This document shows, one piece after another, positions 35,601 through 45,365 of a DNA stretch of 64,000 nt (positions are counted from its first letter, which is position 1; every line of letters starts with the position of its first letter). The notes under the pieces were generated by a model. It was not told the origin of the DNA. It saw nothing but the letters and a program-made list of their open reading frames with translations, and did not search any database. The translations under genes and the position numbers were made by a program. The stretch lies in assembly GCA_963691655.1 (NCBI GenBank), contig OY829326.1, positions 43,613,989 to 43,677,988 of the forward strand, in the 5' to 3' direction. This DNA is from Toxonevra muliebris (Eukaryota > Arthropoda > Insecta > Diptera > Pallopteridae).

Positions 35601-37079
35601 GCTTAATGCTTTCATTTCATTTTTAGTTTCTTACGTTTCGCTTGCTTTTTTTTCGCATCTTATCCTCAGCATATCTCTACTACTTACAAATAGATTGTAC
35701 TTGTAATTGTGATTGCTTACAATTTTGGGTAACTTTAATGCAAAATAGATTTCAGATTAAATAAATACTCCAAAAATTTCACCTTCAATCTTCCCAGTAC
35801 AAATACATACAAATTGTAAGCACATTTTATAATCATCGAGCAGACGCAACTCTTTTGCTTTATCAGCTACTTGATTTAAATTTTCAAGCATTATTACACA
35901 AATCATGTCTTCTTCTTTATTGTGATGTGAGCTCATTTAAATCTTCAAGACACGTACAAACAAATAACAACAAAACCAAATCACACCAGCAACTGCAATA
36001 AAAATAATAATATACTTAGTAGTAGAAGCAGAAGAGCCAAGTCAGCAGCAGAGACCAATCCATAAATAACTTTCACTATCATTTAGTCATTGATATCTAT
36101 CCATTTTTAGGTACCTTTGTTCCATAGAGAACCATGTGAAATTTTTAACCATATCCATAAATTATATTTAACTTGACAAAAATTATTAGTTTTTGTTCCG
36201 TTAAATTGAAGTTTGAATTTTAAATTCTTCACAGATATTCAAAGTTTTTGAAAATATCCCAGTAGTTAACGGGTAAGTCATGAAAGAATTCATTGCTTAT
36301 AGCATTTAAATGCATTTTTATGTAAATGTCTCTGAAATCAGGTTCACAGTATTCGCTTATTGGGCTTAATTCTAAGCTCTAGAATTTCCTCCCGATTTTA
36401 ATTTTTAATGACACACTTGTCTCGTATCCTTCTCTGACACTTAAAATTTTTACTCATGAAGATCTATATAGGATAAGCTCGAAACGTCATTATCAGTTAC
36501 TTTGTCTCCCACTGGAGTACAACAACTTGAGTCAATTTATTCATTGAGACATTGGTCGGTTTTCGAAGAGTTCTAAGGCCATTCTTTCACTCAGAAAATC
36601 CTTATACAAACCGGAGACTGACAATGCTAAACGCTCTCAAACAATTGCAACCATTTTCATGATTTGTATTCCTTTTTTTAATATATCACTTTATTTTAGT
36701 TAATTTACATTAGATTTAAAATTGAAAATTTTTTTTCCCGGCAAAAGCGCATTCTCACTTGGATTTTTTCGGAAAATTTGGGCGACGTGAGTGTTTCAAC
36801 TTACTAAAATCGCAAGCATCTGATCTACTAAGCCAAACTATGTAAAAAAGTTATAGAAGGTTACCTTTAATTCGAGTGCTTGTTTGATCGAATCAATCTA
36901 TTAGAACTCAAGATGTAGTCAAAAACATTGGAACAACTCCAAAAAGTAAAAAAAAAAAATTTCAATAATTCAAATCTCGAAAACGCGACCATGAAAAAGT
37001 CTGATTTTTGTGTTTAGTAGGACAAAATATGTGGGAAATTCATAGTAAGATATGATTGGGAAGGTCGGTAGGGCTACAT
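32672..37079. other. Long non-coding stretch with trinucleotide repeats
   Basis: About 33290-33560 carries words resembling the right arm of the 28561 foldback (TTTTGGAAGAACTA, TTAAAACCGTTAGAAAAT, TTTGCTGCACT) and may be a diverged single-arm copy. From about 34000 to 36060 the DNA is dominated by CAACAA, GTTGTTGTT and GATGATGAT tracts (for example 34958-34989) typical of fly introns or enhancers. I find no exon with a believable donor or acceptor. Confidence 0.4.
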
Positions 37080-37960
37080 ATTAACCCTGCAAAGACCACT
37101 AGGAACTAGGGCAGGAGTATTTGTGCCAAAAACCAAACACTCTGAACCGATGGAGAGATATCCTAGCATCTTTCAAGCTGAAATTAATGCAATCAATATA
37201 ACTATGCAATTCAACCTGAACAGGAAGTATAAACGACAAGATATCGCTCTCATATTGGTCAGCCAGACAGCCATTCAAGCACTATGCTCCTTTGAGATCA
37301 CCTCTAAACTGGTGTGGGACTGTTTAAGAAAGCTCAATCTATTGGGTAAGGACAATAAAGTCACTTTATGTTGGGTGACAAGTAGAATTAGAGGGTACAA
37401 GTAGAAATAGAGGGTAACAAGAAGACGAGCTTGCTAGAAAGAGAGCAGCAACCACTTTCGTGGGGTCTGAGCCCTTTTGCAGAATAGGATATAGCGTAAT
37501 CAGGGAATTACTCAGGCAAGAAGAGACGAACAAGAGGTAAGAACTCTTCACCAAACTTGCGAGACTGAGTTAATCCAAAGCACTTCTAGGTAATTATAAT
37601 AAAAGTAGATACGCATTCTGCATTGGTCTCAACAAAAAGAGTTTTCGTATATTAGCTGGTATTCTGACTGGGCACTGCGGGCTCAGAGAACACCTTTGAA
37701 AATAGGGGTTGAGGAAAGCCCAATATGTAGGTTTTGTAATGAGAATGAAATGTTTGGGTGTGTACCCAGTGCCCAGCACAGAACTAGCATCCATAGGTCA
37801 GGGCACAATACTCAAATTCTTGAGGGGGACTAAACTAGATGAGGTACTCTAAGCAGATTGGACTAGATAGAGAAAAGGGACGTACAATAGATTTGGCAGG
37901 TCGAGGTACAACGACAAAAACCTCTCTATTGTTAGAGAATACATTGGGGAATAACTGTAA
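37080..37960 (+). pseudogene. Decayed non-LTR retrotransposon 3' part (RNase H and C-terminal zinc-binding region)
   Basis: An open frame at 37123-37404 (first ATG-like start is not the true start; GTRAGVFVPKTK lies in frame upstream) encodes an RNase H core. Landmarks are IFQAEINAINI (the conserved Gln-Ala-Glu), then VSQTAIQAL where an active element has Asp-Ser-Gln-Ala, then ITSKLVWDCLRKLNLLGKDN and TLCWVTSRIRGYK. Past a stop and frame changes, the translation continues with GTEPF-like and then SRYAFCIGLNKKSFRILAGI (about 37612-37665). After that comes a zinc-binding-type Cys-x2-Cys, from TGTAGGTTTTGTAATGAG near 37722-37740. This is Jockey/R1-type architecture. The element is 5'-truncated and interrupted by stops, so inactive. 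Confidence 0.75.
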
Positions 37961-39248
37961 ACTGATGAAATAAATGAAATGTGCAGAACCCACAGGTTGT
38001 TTTGATAGGCATAAATCGAATGAAGAAAGAGCCCAAAAATATTGCTAAAAATGTTTCGTACACAACTAAATTACCACCATCTTTGGCTGATGCCATATTC
38101 ATATCATTCACTCTTCCTCTTTTATGGCATAATGGACCATGAAGGGCCAACGCACAGCTTTTCCCAATGATTCATGTGTATGAGTTTTGCGCACGAATGG
38201 AAATAAACTAGAGTTTTACGCCGAATTCGAATAGTTAAATGAAAAGTTTTTCTTAAGAAAGAGCCAACCAAGAGGTGAAGCCATGTAGATAAATTTGTAT
38301 TTTCAACCTTAAGATTTTTGGCAATGTCGAGCACACTATATTCATTTACTGATGCGCTCTCGTATAAGTTTTTGCACATAAAAAATTAAGTAATTAAATT
38401 TATCATTCAAGACTGATGTAATCTCCTACTGGGATATTTCAAAGCCGAGAAAAACTAGAAAAACTTACTGTGATTATTTAAAGATTTTATTAGAAAAATG
38501 AATAGCGAGAAGCGTTCATGAGTAACAGTATTTCTCCTAATAATAACGCAGATTAGAGTGAGAGAAAGAAAACACCTTTTGAAATAATTAATTTGAGCCA
38601 TGATATGATTATAATGGTACTGCAGCTAACGTGTAAAACTATCATAATTTCCACATGACTTCAGGCAAGAATGATAATTACAAGTTCTCCATGCCACCTT
38701 TTAACAGATACTTATTTAAAAGCTTAATGAAGGAGTATATTGCTGTGAAAATCTTTTCACTTTCGTTATTTAAATTACTTAAGTATAAAATTGTGAGTTT
38801 GTTCCATTCTTGATTATTCAAGCACAGCGTGAATAGAGTAAAAGTTGTATACAAACTGCAAGTGAAGGGAGGCAAACGAAAACACCCAATCTTCAGACAC
38901 AACTGGGTGAAGCGCAAACAGATTTATCGTCATCAGAAATCAAACAAAATACATGCTAGAATGTCTCATTGTTGCTGGTTGATGTTTGCCTAACTATATG
39001 TAAGCTCAAAAAAAATTTATAACATAATTTTAACAATTCAAAATTACTATGTAACTACATATTTAAGAATGAAGTCAACAGTTGGTAACCGCAACTTCAG
39101 CAAATCGCCCGAACAACGATATCGCAGCATTTGAAGTAAACTCGATTGTTGCTACGTCGTAAATTGTGTCCATTCCAGTATTCGCTCTACAAATGTTTGC
39201 ATTACTGTGACGCCGGTGCCGATGTCGATGTCGATGTCGACGCCAACA
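37961..39248. other. Non-coding stretch
   Basis: Several 70-85-codon minus frames (37932-38917) show no recognised domain or splice signals. A GATGTCGATGTCGATGTCGA run is at about 39217-39238. Confidence 0.4.
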
Positions 39249-39455
39249 TCAACGACCATGGAACTTTTGAGGCGGGGAACCCAAAGCTTCAGCCGCTGAT
39301 ATTGCTTGCTCTATGGTACTGTTGATTGTGTTGTTTGTTTGCTTGTTGGCTATGCATTTCTGTTCAAGTTGCTGCTGTTGATGGTAGTGATGGTGCTGGT
39401 GGTGGTGGTGGTGGTGGTGATATACAGCAGCATCAATTGTTGGCATCATTGGCAT
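39249..39455 (-). CDS. Possible His/Gln-rich exon
   Basis: On the minus strand the ATG at 39453-39455 opens 68 codons. The product begins MPMMPTIDAAVY, runs through a poly-His tract with a few Gln and Tyr, then poly-Gln, then a more ordinary polar tail ending SPPQKFHGR and a stop. His- and Gln-runs of this kind are common in fly transcription factors, but they also arise from CAN microsatellites in any frame. No splice site or neighbouring exon supports it, and the plus strand is equally open here. I treat it as a weak candidate. Confidence 0.2.
   Translation of the reverse strand: MPMMPTIDAAVYHHHHHHHQHHHYHQQQQLEQKCIANKQTNNTINSTIEQAISAAEALGSPPQKFHGR
39396..39419. repeat. (GTG)n microsatellite
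   Basis: Eight GGT/GTG units; source of the poly-His (-) and poly-Val or poly-Gly (+) frames. Confidence 0.85.
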
Positions 39456-40903
39456 CGTGTCACAGAACTCACGACGATGTCGAAGGCAAACAAAACTCAA
39501 ATCTTATATATTAACCAAAAAAAAAAATACGAAATCGTTGGAAAAAAAGTGTAACAAAATGCCCACGACTGTAAGTGAGCAAACGATGAACGTACGACAA
39601 AAAGTTTACTTGGCTTGCTGTTGCAATTGTTGCTGCTGCTGTTGTTATTGTTGTGGCTTATGTATTGTGCGAACGAGCGAATGTTTTCTGTAAACATTTT
39701 AAATATGACGTAATTTTTTGGGCAAAGTAGTACACTCATATTGCCCCTTCAGCCGCCCTCGCCCCCGCCAGCACCATCTGGCATATTGTAGCATTGCTCT
39801 ACATTGCATTTGCTTGCAAATGCATTTGTTCAGCGCCAGTACAATGTAGATTTCTGCTCTTTCTTCCTCTCTCTCTCTCTCTCTGTATTTTGCTGTGTAC
39901 ACTCAAAACTCATTTTCTTTGCTTTTATGGTTACAATAATGTGTCGCATTTAATTTAATTTAATTTTTCTTAAGTGTATTTGTATGTGTGTGTGTGTGTG
40001 TATCCACTTCACTTTAAGTTTTTCATAAATTTTCATATTTTTTATTACAGATTGAATGCATATTAATTTATTTATTTTGATTTCAAATTCCTAGAATTTT
40101 TTGATAAATACGATCAAATGCTTTGAATAGGAAATTGTTGTAATTGTTTGTATATTTTTATAATTATAACATTTTTCTTTAATTTTCAACAACCTTTTTT
40201 CTCTTTATTGTTTGCATTCCAGCATTCAAAAGCAATTACTTTAAAAATAAATTCACATTCTATTCAATATACACCACAAATATTTACCAATAAAGTTGAA
40301 TGACTCTAAGCTCATTAGCATTTGCTTTTAATTACTTATTTTTTTGCTTTTATAATTTAAGCAAATTTCTTATACATAAATATTGGTTTCGTTTCATTTT
40401 TTATTCATTTTTTTTTATTTTGCATGAGAAAAGAAAAAGCATTAAAAATAAATTTAAACAAATCGTTTCAACTAACATTAAAACAAATATAAATAGTACG
40501 GGGATTCATTTATACGCACAAAACCCTCGTAAACGTCGAAAATGGTCATTTTAAATCGACATGTCATTGTTTATTTAAATTTCTTGCATAACTTATGTAT
40601 TTAACTTAAATAGTTAATGATTTGTTTTTTTTTTAATATCTAAGATCGATGAGTCCGGCAAAGAAGTTTTTAAGTGAAATTTAATACTTTTTCATAAGAA
40701 TCATTCAAAGTTTATATACTTACATATTTCATATAATTATTTAGCATTTAGATACCTGAGATATTGTTATCACATTTTAGTAAATTATAGATTTCAATAT
40801 GACAAAATATCTCAAATAAAAAAGTAAAACTTTTTAATAAAACAGCATGAACTCAGAGTAACTTTAAGATCTTCAATAAAATATTATGGACAAAGGTATA
40901 ATA
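39456..40903. other. Non-coding stretch with (CT)n and (GT)n tracts
   Basis: A (CT)9 run is at 39867-39884 and a (TG)n run near 39985-40000. TGCATTTGCTTGCAAATGCA (about 39806-39825) is nearly palindromic. The 84-codon plus frame 40300-40554 is Lys/Phe-rich and unsupported. Confidence 0.4.
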
Positions 40904-41605
40904 AATGGTTTTCCATTAAGGACATAACAATCTTATCTATTAATAAAACACAGAATTTTTTGAGATATTGAGTTAAAATTTATTGTGGGTGTAGTGCAAG
41001 CATTACATTTTATGAATGAAACTCGATTTCGATCATATGACCACCACGAGTCCGTTTACAGCGATCGCTTCTTTGGACCCAATTTTTCACTACTCTCGCA
41101 CACATTTCGATCGGAACGTTGGCAATTTCGCGTTTCATATTGTCTTTGAGCTAAAAGTGGTTGGCTTGTTGGCATGTGGCGGCCATTCCACCGGACCATT
41201 TCTCGAGATAACACATTCACCGACTTTGCCTTTCAATAAATCGATTGTGACACGTGATGTGTGGCTGGTGGCACCGTCTTGTTGAAACCACATATAGCTG
41301 ATGTCAAGTTCATCCAATTCTGGCCACAAATAATCTTGCAATATAACACGCTAGCGCTCTCCATTGACGATAACATGACGGTATTACAACCGAAAATTGG
41401 AGTAAGCGCACTTAAAATGGCGACCACCGACTCAAAATTTCGGTAGTAATTTTTAATAATTTCCAAACGTTGCTGGTGCGTGAACTTAACAATGATGAAA
41501 ATGTTGACTTTAACTAACCTTTTGACATTGATAGTTCATTAAAAAAGTTTAAAGATGCGTTCATATAACGATACGAAATTGTTATGTCCCTAATGGAAAA
41601 CCCTT
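40904..41605 (-). mobile_element. Internally deleted mariner-like element, rosa (DD41D)-like
   Basis: Terminal inverted repeats of about 27 bp (left AATGGTTTTCCATTAAGGAC, right inverted AAGGGTTTTCCATTAGGGAC) are flanked by TA (40902-40903, 41606-41607). The minus strand holds fragments of one transposase in two frames. These are an N-terminal EIIKNYYRN piece (near 41440-41466), then YLWPELDELDISYMWFQQDG with the second catalytic Asp (near 41255-41335), then a break: WPP is followed directly by HANKPTTF. In related elements about 20 further residues, including the third Asp, lie at that break. The segment between the N-terminal helix and the catalytic core is also missing. At 702 bp instead of about 1.3 kb it is non-autonomous. 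Confidence 0.8.
41135..41466 (-). pseudogene. Mariner transposase relic
   Basis: Two overlapping frames (41233-41466 and 41135-41341) carry successive parts of one transposase, so at least one frameshift separates them. The surviving motif WFQQDGATSHTSR with ISRNGPVEWPP is diagnostic of this mariner subgroup. A deletion removes the third catalytic residue, and the DNA-binding region is nearly gone, so the protein cannot be functional. Confidence 0.75.
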
Positions 41606-41607
41606 TA

Positions 41608-42329
41608 TAATAGCTTCGACATTATCTAGGTTCAGATTTTTATAGCATCAATATATCTTTTGAAACCCTATTGTATACAATATTTTAAAATGTTTCTCAG
41701 TGATATTTGTTGAATGAATGATATTTGTTCTTGAAGCTTAAATCTTCTCCATCTGTGCAACATTTAATCATAACAGAGACGATACAGATATACTAAATTG
41801 GTATCCGGATATGAATTCGTTTCTGCATCCGGAAACGGTACAGAAAACGGGTAAGAAGAAAAATCAAAAATACTACTCGAAGTAGAGTTTACGAACTGAA
41901 TATTCTTTTACCGTTTCCGGATTGTATTTTCTTTTTTTGAAAATCTTGCTTTTTTTACTGGAAACTGTATACTTAGGTTAGATTGATTTTTCTTAAGCGA
42001 GAGAAAACCTAGTAGCGCAATAGCCCTTTCCTGATACCTCTACCTGGGTAATTCCATAAAGAGTGATTTACCAAAGATTTTAAGTCTATATTCTGCCACA
42101 CAGGAAGTTTCCTGCCTCTTCGATGTCCTGGAAATCGCATTATACAGAACACGTAGTCTCGCTGCAAATTCCATCATGGAAAAAGATAAGAGCTTTTTAC
42201 ATTAGGAGAGATTATGTTTGCGACCACATCGTTCTTGATTTAAACATATGCATCTAATGTTAGATTTTAACAAAAAGTGAAAGAAAATAGCACATCTAAT
42301 CTAATTTAAAAGAACTTTAACTTTGACTG
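41608..42329. other. Non-coding stretch with a 14-bp inverted repeat
   Basis: ATCCGGAAACGGTA (41827-41840) and its exact reverse complement (41909-41922) enclose 68 bp and may be the ends of a small palindromic insertion. About 41990-42250 may hold the eroded 3' flank of the non-LTR relic that follows. No gene. Confidence 0.4.
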
Positions 42330-42580
42330 GCTGAGATGGGTCCAACGAAGTCCCCAGTTTAGCCAAGCCATCAGCATACTCATTTCTAGTAATGTTTCTG
42401 TGTTCAAGAACCCAGTCTGACAAGGTCTCTCTTACACTCGATTTGGTAATGTTTAAGACCATGACCTTTAATCGCAGCTTGGGTGTCTGAGAAAATGGCT
42501 ACTCTGCCCCATCTAGATGAATTTGGTACAATTGTCCTACTTAGCTTGTTGTATGACAAAAGCTTCTACCTAGAACACGT
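42330..42580 (-). pseudogene. Non-LTR retrotransposon RNase H relic
   Basis: Minus-strand translation shows VAIFSDTQAAIKGHGL (RNase H core with the Asp of the D-T/S-Q-A motif) near 42450-42500. IECKRDLVRLGS follows, and after frame changes a piece corresponding to N-E-Y-A-D-G-L-A-K-L-G, spread over about 42350-42395. Stops and shifts show it is inactive. It is a different insertion from those at 5440 and 37080 in strand and wording, but the same domain. Confidence 0.65.
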
Positions 42581-43031
42581 CCATTGAATTAGATAAACAA
42601 AAAAAAAATTAATAAATCTAAAACACTTTAGAAGACTCCAGCCTCGTTCCTCGTCGGGACTAGATTTTTAAGATTTGGCTTTCCAAAACAAAGTTTTAGA
42701 ATAGAGTAATCGGCCACTGGTACCAGAGCTTCTGGTAAGGTATTAAATATGCCATTGTGGTCATGTGATCTAGCAATCCAACAGGCTGACTACAAAACTA
42801 GTCGCTGAAGCTTTAACGTGAAGATCTACAAGCATAAGATGTAGTATCACATCAGTGGTAATAAGGAATAACAGCATAAGTTTATTTTCTTGTCCGCCGA
42901 ATAGAAATATTAAAAAAGCTATAGGTAGTGCTATTTGAAAATTTGCTCAAATTTTGAAACGATATATAATTCGAAAAATTATTTAAAAATTCACACCTCT
43001 TTAATATTTATAATCAAAAATATATTAGTTG
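42581..43031. other. Non-coding spacer
   Basis: No gene or RNA recognised. May include flank of the retrotransposon relic. Confidence 0.4.
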
Positions 43032-43342
43032 TGTTTTACTCGCCAGTCAGTTTTACATGTGCGAATAAAACGACCAAGTTGTTAAGTCTCTTTTTCGTTA
43101 TAATGTTATTCACAATGAAACTGCTCAGTAGCTAGAGCTGAAACATTTTAATGGATCCCGGATTGCGGTCAATCGCGGGCATTGTTTTTAGTTTTTACTC
43201 TTTATAAAAATATTTAACGATGATTTTAACTTATTTTCACGCCAGATATTTCAAATATTTCTCTTTTCTGTTTTTTGCCAAACTGTCATGCTTCTTGTTT
43301 CGCTATTAACTAGCAGTTCACAATAGAATTTGATGTCGAGTT
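43032..43342 (+). repeat. 0.3-kb dispersed repeat, copy A
   Basis: This stretch matches the inverse of 56885-57197 along its whole length, with small indels. Shared words are GTGCGAATAAAACGACCAAG, TTGTTATTCACAATGAAACT, AACATTTTAATGGATCC, TCATGCTTCTT and CAGTTCACAATAGAATTTGA. The first 40 bp form a short hairpin, with GTTTTACTCGC and GCGAATAAAAC flanking 17 bp. The class is not known; a non-autonomous DNA element is the simplest reading. Confidence 0.65.
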
Positions 43343-43698
43343 TGGTTGTATTTCATTTTCACCACAGATGTCGGTGACTCCAATATACGCTACTCTGCCC
43401 TGAAGAGAGAGAATTATTTTTACTACTGTATACTTACCACTACTAAAAATTCTTAAGAAGTAAATCTGAAAGTTACAACTGTTGCGAATTTTTCAATAAT
43501 TTTTGCAATTATATATAATTTCAAGAAATGTCTTTGACCTAAATATAAAGTCTTCTGAAAAACCGCTATAGTCTTTATAATTTTTCCATTCATAAAATTC
43601 AATATTTTTACAGATCTGTATTCAATTTTATGATAACTTCTTTCAATCATTGTTTTAATCGAGAGTGAACTTATTATCCCTCTTCGATCGATTCTATG
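43343..43698. other. Non-coding spacer
   Basis: No recognised gene. The 65-codon minus frame at 43453-43650 is unsupported. Confidence 0.4.
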
Positions 43699-43700
43699 TA

Positions 43701-44149
43701 TAGTCGAATTTCTTTACAACGGACTTCTATACAACGAAGCTTTCCTATTACGAATCAATTTCAAAAATACAGCCTGCTAAATACTTTCAGTGTGTTTTAA
43801 TCTCCATATAGCGAACTTTTCTCTACAACAAACGATTTTAACAACTGTAAGTTGAAGTCCTATACGTTTTTGATCTTCATATAACGAATTTTACAAATAT
43901 TAATGATATTTCATACCGAGCAAAAACTAAAACATATTTAGGGGGTCCCCCAACGTTGAAACTGGCAATTGCAATAAAAAAAACAAGCCTTGCCATTAAC
44001 AATTTTTACAGCAGTTGCGTGTGTACAATAATCAAATTGAAAATTATTGATTTCTTTAATTAAATATTTAAAAACAAAATTTCGTCATTTCTGTATAACG
44101 AATTTTCTATATAACGAAGTAATTTATGGGCCTTTCCGGATTCACTATA
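43701..44149. mobile_element. Possible pogo/Tigger-like MITE
   Basis: The left end TAGTCGAATTTCTTTACAAC and inverted right end TAGTGAATCCGGAAAGGCCC are loosely similar at their tips. Both are followed inward by repeated TATAACGAA/TTCTATATAACGAAG words, as in pogo-type elements that end in CAGT.GAA. TA dinucleotides flank both ends. No transposase frame is present. Confidence 0.35.
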
Positions 44150-45287
44150 GGAAGTTTCTTTTTTTGCATTAAGCACTGTAAAAATATCATTTCCCGTCCG
44201 TGTGTTCTCTTTCTTCTCAAACATTTTTTTGTTTTTGAAACGTTAATTTCGTAAGCATGTGTAATACTTAAATACTTATCAGTAAACCATTTATAATAAA
44301 TATAAATAATAAGCATTTTTTGAACCGAATAAAGTACATTTTTATCCCAAACCCGAATTTTCTCTTAGCTTCTACCTGCAGTTGTTAATGACAAAATAAA
44401 TATCATCAGTTAGTCTGCTTTCACATCCCTCAAGGTCTGTCCTAGATATTCTTGTGGCTAGATTCGAGGGCGCCAGTTGGTTTTGAGCGTTATTTTTAAA
44501 GTTCAAATTCAAATAAAGCCAACATTAAAAACTACAACGAAGTCTCTACCATTGAAAATGATTTCAATGCGGTAAACTGAATTTGTAAAGTGCAAATTCA
44601 ATTTAATTTTGCAAAAACATTTGCAATTGAAGTTTACGAACTGAATAATATCAATCTGTAATTGATATTAAAATTCCCGCTCACTTTCAACAATCAAAAT
44701 CATAACCGTTCATTCACCTTCACTTAAAATTTTAACATTTTTTATTAACTGCAAAAGTAATTCAGTTTTTGCCTTGAATGAGCTGCAATTTATTAAGTTT
44801 GTTTAACCAATGGAGATACTCTAATTATCAATTTGATTTAATTGCAGTTTTTCCAATCTCAATTGAAGCGAACAAACAATAAAATTTCGCTGTGAGTTTC
44901 AAATTGCAGCATACTCGCTCGTAAATGAACAAAACGAGTACAACAACAAATAGCATTTAATTTGTTTTTCATATTATTTTGAAAGCGTCGTACTGCTGGA
45001 AGTCACTAATAACAGATTATTTTATATTTTGTGCTACACTTAAAAGAAACAACACCGCAAGCGATCTAAAAACAAAAAAAAAAACTTGCACAAAGACTAG
45101 CACATATGTATCATTAAATACACTTTTCCATATAAGGCAAAATTTCGAGGCAACAGCAGCACGTTCGCGGCAACATATTTCGCTGCGATATTATTGGAAA
45201 AAACCAAAGATTTATGATTATTTTCGAGCGAGTACAACCTGAGGAAATCTGAGGCCCAAATCAAGAAAGCGTCCAGCGACGACGACA
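44150..45287. other. AT-rich non-coding stretch
   Basis: GTTTACGAACTGAATA occurs at about 44632-44647 and also at about 41888-41903, so a small repeat may be present. The frames at 44979-45242 (+) and 45097-45415 (-) lack support. Confidence 0.35.
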
Positions 45288-45365
45288 ATGAAAACGCCTA
45301 AGCAGCTGGCTCGGCGTTTGGCGCTTGGCTTGACTGCTTTCATATTGTCAGCTGATGCCAATTGA
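45288..45365 (+). CDS. 25-codon open frame resembling a signal peptide
   Basis: The ATG at 45288 opens a product MKTPKQLARRLALGLTAFIL ending SADAN before TGA at 45363-45365. A basic start, an 11-residue hydrophobic core and an Ala-Asp-Ala cleavage-like site match a secretory signal. However, the frame stops at once, and there is no convincing donor before the stop. It could be a small upstream ORF, a decayed secretory exon or coincidence. The surrounding DNA is less AT-biased than average for the window. Confidence 0.15.
   Translation: MKTPKQLARRLALGLTAFILSADAN

Noticed and set aside
39806..39825. Near-palindrome TGCATTTGCTTGCAAATGCA as a POU/octamer site cluster
   Set aside because: It does not contain the exact ATGCAAAT octamer, and such words are common in AT-rich fly DNA.
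39780..39860. microRNA-like hairpin from CTACATTG...CAATGTAG
   Set aside because: Only a 9-bp stem with a long loop.
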